From assembly GCA_009665115.1 (NCBI GenBank), contig WJXE01000079.1, positions 1 to 7,812 of the forward strand: DNA of 7,812 nt, in the 5' to 3' direction. Shown here piece by piece: positions 6,171 to 7,812 of this stretch. Every line of letters starts with the position of its first letter. Positions within the stretch are counted from its first letter, which is position 1. The position numbers were made by a program, and so were the translations under genes. Under the pieces are notes generated by a model, which worked only from the letters and a program-made list of their open reading frames with translations, searched no databases and was not told the origin of the DNA. Source of the DNA: Nitrosopumilales archaeon (lineage in GTDB: Archaea; Thermoproteota; Nitrososphaeria; Nitrososphaerales; Nitrososphaeraceae).

Positions 6171-6372
6171 TTATCTGTCTGAAATAATTTATTTCCTATA
6201 TTCAATCACAGGATATTAACATCACTCATTCAAGTAATGCATTTACGAAAGACAATACTCGGCCAGAACCCTGTTGTCGTAGAGTTGTCAGCAAATTAAT
6301 CTAGAACGTTGTGTAGTTCAATTATTGACTATCAATAAGTATTGTTAACCCTATTTTTGTCTTCAACATTGA
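6171..6372. other. Stretch without recognisable features
   Basis: This 202-base AT-rich stretch contains no open frame of note, no RNA-like structure and no clear promoter in either direction. Together with the remnants on both sides it forms the 638-base gap between the methyltransferases and the small repeat protein. Confidence 0.5.
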
Positions 6373-6716
6373 AAAGAAATAAAACTTATCGAGTCTTCTC
6401 CTGGTCATTTTGTTATGGAGATGGAACTAAGAGCCTATAGTGAGATTGCTTGCGAGAGACGGCAGCTTTGGCTTTGCCCCGTTGTCATTAGGACAAAAAG
6501 GACAGGCCACTAGTATCCTGAAATTTCACGATAAGTGTACACGATGAGGTTCGACTTCCTGATGACGAACATTTGCCTCTCTTAGATTATTCAAATCATA
6601 AATTGTTGATTATAGCTCTTAATTCAGACAAATGTAACAAGCTCAGGGATAGATTAAGAAATAAAAGACATTACGATTATGGTCCAAAATACAGTTCAAG
6701 ACAAAATATCTCCTAA
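6373..6716 (+). pseudogene. Probable decayed coding sequence in three frames, family uncertain
   Basis: Three overlapping plus-strand frames follow each other. The first spans 6373-6513 (KLIESSPGHFVMEMELRAY near its start), the second 6431-6547 (LLARDGSFGFAPLSLGQKG), and the third 6522-6716 (VRLPDDEHLPLLDYSNHKLL, then IIALNSDKCNKL and RNKRHYDYG). Each is protein-like, and none has a credible start or full length. The IIALNS plus HYDYG combination recalls the region of calcineurin-like metallophosphoesterases around the LNS strand and a following histidine segment, but the metal-binding N-terminal motifs are not visible. The last frame runs 38 bases into the next gene. I would call it a frameshifted remnant with low certainty; chance open frames are the alternative. 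Confidence 0.28.
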
Positions 6717-7071
6717 TGAAACGATAGAACACGTCAACAAGATAATTCGTGATGAAATCAAAAAGGCGTTTGAAACAGTCAATATACCAGCGGCTACTAC
6801 ACCCCCTACAAAACCTGAGAAGAACTCTATATTACAAGATAACGATGTGTACAATGATCTCACCAAGGGTCTTGTAGAAGATGTTATTCGAGCACTAAAA
6901 AATAACAACACCGAGGAGGCGATTACACGTTTAACCTTAGCAGATCAGCAGATAACAGCAACTGCCGGAAATCAAACATCAAAATTATTTATAGAACGTG
7001 CTATTCGATCAATAAAAAATAACAACACCAAGGAAGCGATTACTACTCTCAAATTGGCGTACGGGATGTAA
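6679..7071 (+). CDS. Small protein of unknown function with an internal duplication
   Basis: The product has 130 residues, is highly polar, and has no signal peptide or membrane segment. It has a charged helical N-terminus (about 1-38), a Thr/Pro linker (ATTPPTKPEK, 39-48), and a C-terminal pair of related units. The first unit is VEDVIRALKNNNTEEAIT followed by RLTLAD; the second is IERAIRSIKNNNTKEAIT followed by TLKLAYG. The unit period is 39 residues (117 bases), and each unit reads as two helices joined by an NNN turn, similar to a TPR-like hairpin. The duplication is still visible in the DNA, so it is fairly recent or under selection. ATG 6679 has no Shine-Dalgarno; an AT-rich stretch about 27 bases upstream (AGATTAAGAAATAAAA, 6650-6665) could serve as a TATA element for a leaderless transcript. 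I do not recognise the family. Proteins with this kind of motif occur in soil thaumarchaea as I recall, but no function follows. Confidence 0.72.
   Translation: MVQNTVQDKISPNETIEHVNKIIRDEIKKAFETVNIPAATTPPTKPEKNSILQDNDVYNDLTKGLVEDVIRALKNNNTEEAITRLTLADQQITATAGNQTSKLFIERAIRSIKNNNTKEAITTLKLAYGM
6884..7044 (+). repeat. Two copies of a coding direct repeat, 117-base period
   Basis: Copy one (about 6884-6927) and copy two (about 7001-7044) share long identical runs, such as TAAAAAATAACAACACC at 6896-6912 and 7013-7029, with a few substitutions. Both are in the same frame and encode the ALKNNNTEEAIT and SIKNNNTKEAIT segments. Confidence 0.8.
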
Positions 7072-7180
7072 TAACAATGTATAACGAGGGCAGACAAGAT
7101 CCTGTTCTTCCTCTTTTATTACACACCCCAATTAAATAGTGTTTCACAGGCTCTTCTGTAAAAGAAGGTTGAAAATACGT

Positions 7181-7227
7181 CTCAATTCATTAATTAAGAC
7201 GACTTAATTCATGATAACTTAATTCAT
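7181..7227 (+). repeat. AT-rich repeat cluster with a hairpin
   Basis: AATTCAT occurs three times (7184-7190, 7206-7212, 7221-7227), the last two within ACTTAATTCAT copies 15 bases apart. CATTAATTAAG (7188-7198) and CTTAATTCATG (7203-7213) pair as an 11-bp stem with one mismatch around a 4-base ACGA loop. It could be a regulator-binding site, an AT-rich promoter region for the broken frame starting at 7229, or low-complexity drift. Confidence 0.5.
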
Positions 7228-7375
7228 TATGAGAAATGCTGATTTGGGTAATGATATCAATCCTTATCGAATCTAGAACGAAATTGGCAGAGCAAGTCAT
7301 GAATATTCTACAAGGCCAACCATGGCGACATTCCTAACGATCTCCATGTATGGTCCGAGGCAGGCAACCTTCATC

Positions 7376-7402
7376 AAAAACGACAGTTATGCAGGCGTTT
7401 TT
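7376..7402 (-). terminator. Bidirectional terminator-like inverted repeat after the thioredoxin-fold gene
   Basis: AAAAACG (7376-7382) and CGTTTTT (7396-7402) are perfect inverted repeats separated by 13 bases. Read on the minus strand, the structure ends in TTTTT about 50 bases past the stop at 7454. Archaeal transcription stops at oligo-T runs, so it could end the thioredoxin-fold transcript, and a plus-strand transcript as well. Confidence 0.45.
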
Positions 7403-7453
7403 CTGCCAAGTAATCTTGCTACATACCTGCAACTGAATTAAGGTCTACAATGG

Positions 7454-7807
7454 TCATGTTCCTATTTCCTTTAGTATAGAATCAAGGTCTGATTCGTTTA
7501 GACCCGCGCTCATCTTAGCATCTCTCCTTGATATGATGTTACCTTTGTCAAAGGCAATAATAGTAGGAACAGCATTTATTGAGAATCTATCCCATAGTGG
7601 ATTATCATCATCATTCACCTTTGCTCCATACATTTTGTAACTAGTAGTATTAGAGCTGGATTTTGCAACAACAGATTCAAAAAGGGGTTTGAATCTTTGA
7701 CAAAAAGGACACCAATCTGCGTAAAACATTACTAAGTCCTTTCCGCCTACGGCGAATAATTTATCGAATTGAGTTGGTTCAAGATGTTCCATAACATCAT
7801 AGAACAT
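7454..7807 (-). CDS. Thioredoxin-fold protein with CPFC active site
   Basis: The product has 117 residues from ATG 7807, the length of a single thioredoxin domain. What is seen: the beta-strand and active site DLVMFYADWCPFCQRFKPLF (24-43), with redox cysteines C33 and C36; a family-typical FSINAVPTIIAF (75-86) containing the cis-proline P81; and a C-terminal helix. There is no signal peptide, so it should be cytosolic. It would reduce disulfides in partner proteins, or act as an oxidoreductase of different potential, since CPFC replaces the classical CGPC. The reductase partner is not evident; the flavoprotein at the left end is 6 kb away and of another class. The frame remains open to the right edge, so a start upstream of the window cannot be excluded. 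An internal ATG at 7792 is another option and would leave the fold intact. The promoter lies outside the window. Confidence 0.88.
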   Translation of the reverse strand: MFYDVMEHLEPTQFDKLFAVGGKDLVMFYADWCPFCQRFKPLFESVVAKSSSNTTSYKMYGAKVNDDDNPLWDRFSINAVPTIIAFDKGNIISRRDAKMSAGLNESDLDSILKEIGT

Positions 7808-7812
7808 GTAGA

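Larger units (their letters stand above)
7072..7453. other. Intergenic stretch with AT-rich repeats and a broken small frame
   Basis: Just after the small repeat protein is a pyrimidine-rich segment with a TTTT run (about 7101-7120) that could end its transcript. Next come AT-rich repeats (7181-7227), then a frame from ATG 7229 to TAA 7441 of 70 codons interrupted by one amber codon at 7274-7276, and finally a terminator-like inverted repeat (7376-7402) inside that frame. I see no intact gene. Confidence 0.45.

Noticed and set aside
6037..6219. Plus-strand frame of 60 codons after the second methyltransferase
   Set aside because: The minus-strand frame over the same bases is more protein-like, and this one has no ribosome binding site or recognisable motif.
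6541..6600. Possible C/D box small RNA (GATGA and TGATGA motifs)
   Set aside because: There is no correctly spaced D box or terminal stem.
6298..7280. Shared AATCTAGAACG at 6298-6308 and 7270-7280 as possible attachment repeats
   Set aside because: Several 11-base matches are expected by chance in a window this size, and no integrase or element boundary is visible.

Overview
The window most likely comes from a low-GC ammonia-oxidising archaeon of the Nitrososphaeria (Nitrososphaerales, Nitrosocosmicus-like). The evidence is indirect. Base composition is AT-rich. Start codons tend to sit about 26-35 bases downstream of TATA-like boxes with no Shine-Dalgarno, as in archaeal leaderless transcripts, while the second gene of an operon has a clear AAGGAG. 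Several proteins have a thaumarchaeal feel. I saw no rRNA, tRNA, CRISPR array, transposase or integrase.

Layout. (1) Positions 1-1255, minus strand: a class I FAD/NAD(P) disulfide oxidoreductase whose C-terminus lies off the left edge. (2) Positions 1256-1386: a divergent promoter region with a TATA-like box for each direction. (3) Positions 1387-3066, plus strand: a two-gene operon of a VOC-fold ring-cleaving dioxygenase and an alpha/beta hydrolase, the same pairing as MhqE/MhqD or MhqO/MhqD in Bacillus quinone detoxification. (4) Positions 3067-4049: about 1 kb with no intact gene. It holds a decayed flavoprotein C-terminus and a decayed coiled-coil-like gene, both on the minus strand. (5) Positions 4078-6040, plus strand: two overlapping amino-methyltransferase genes of different motif order, preceded by a TATA box and an 18-bp palindrome, with no recognisable restriction endonuclease. 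(6) Positions 6041-6678: a second gene-poor stretch with fragmentary open frames. (7) Positions 6679-7071, plus strand: a small 130-residue protein with an internal duplication. (8) Positions 7072-7453: a gene-poor stretch with AT-rich repeats, an amber-interrupted frame and a bidirectional terminator-like hairpin. (9) Positions 7454-7807, minus strand: a thioredoxin-fold protein with a CPFC active site whose upstream context is cut by the right edge.

How it fits together. The left third reads as a redox and electrophile-defence block: a thiol or quinone-active flavoprotein divergent from a quinone-ring dioxygenase plus hydrolase. The middle reads as an acquired DNA-modification cassette set between stretches of decayed coding sequence. 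Such a cassette could be a solitary modification system or the survivor of a restriction-modification locus. The strongest leads for novelty are the two-class methyltransferase pair with its candidate operator and unusual motif IV, and the small repeat protein downstream.
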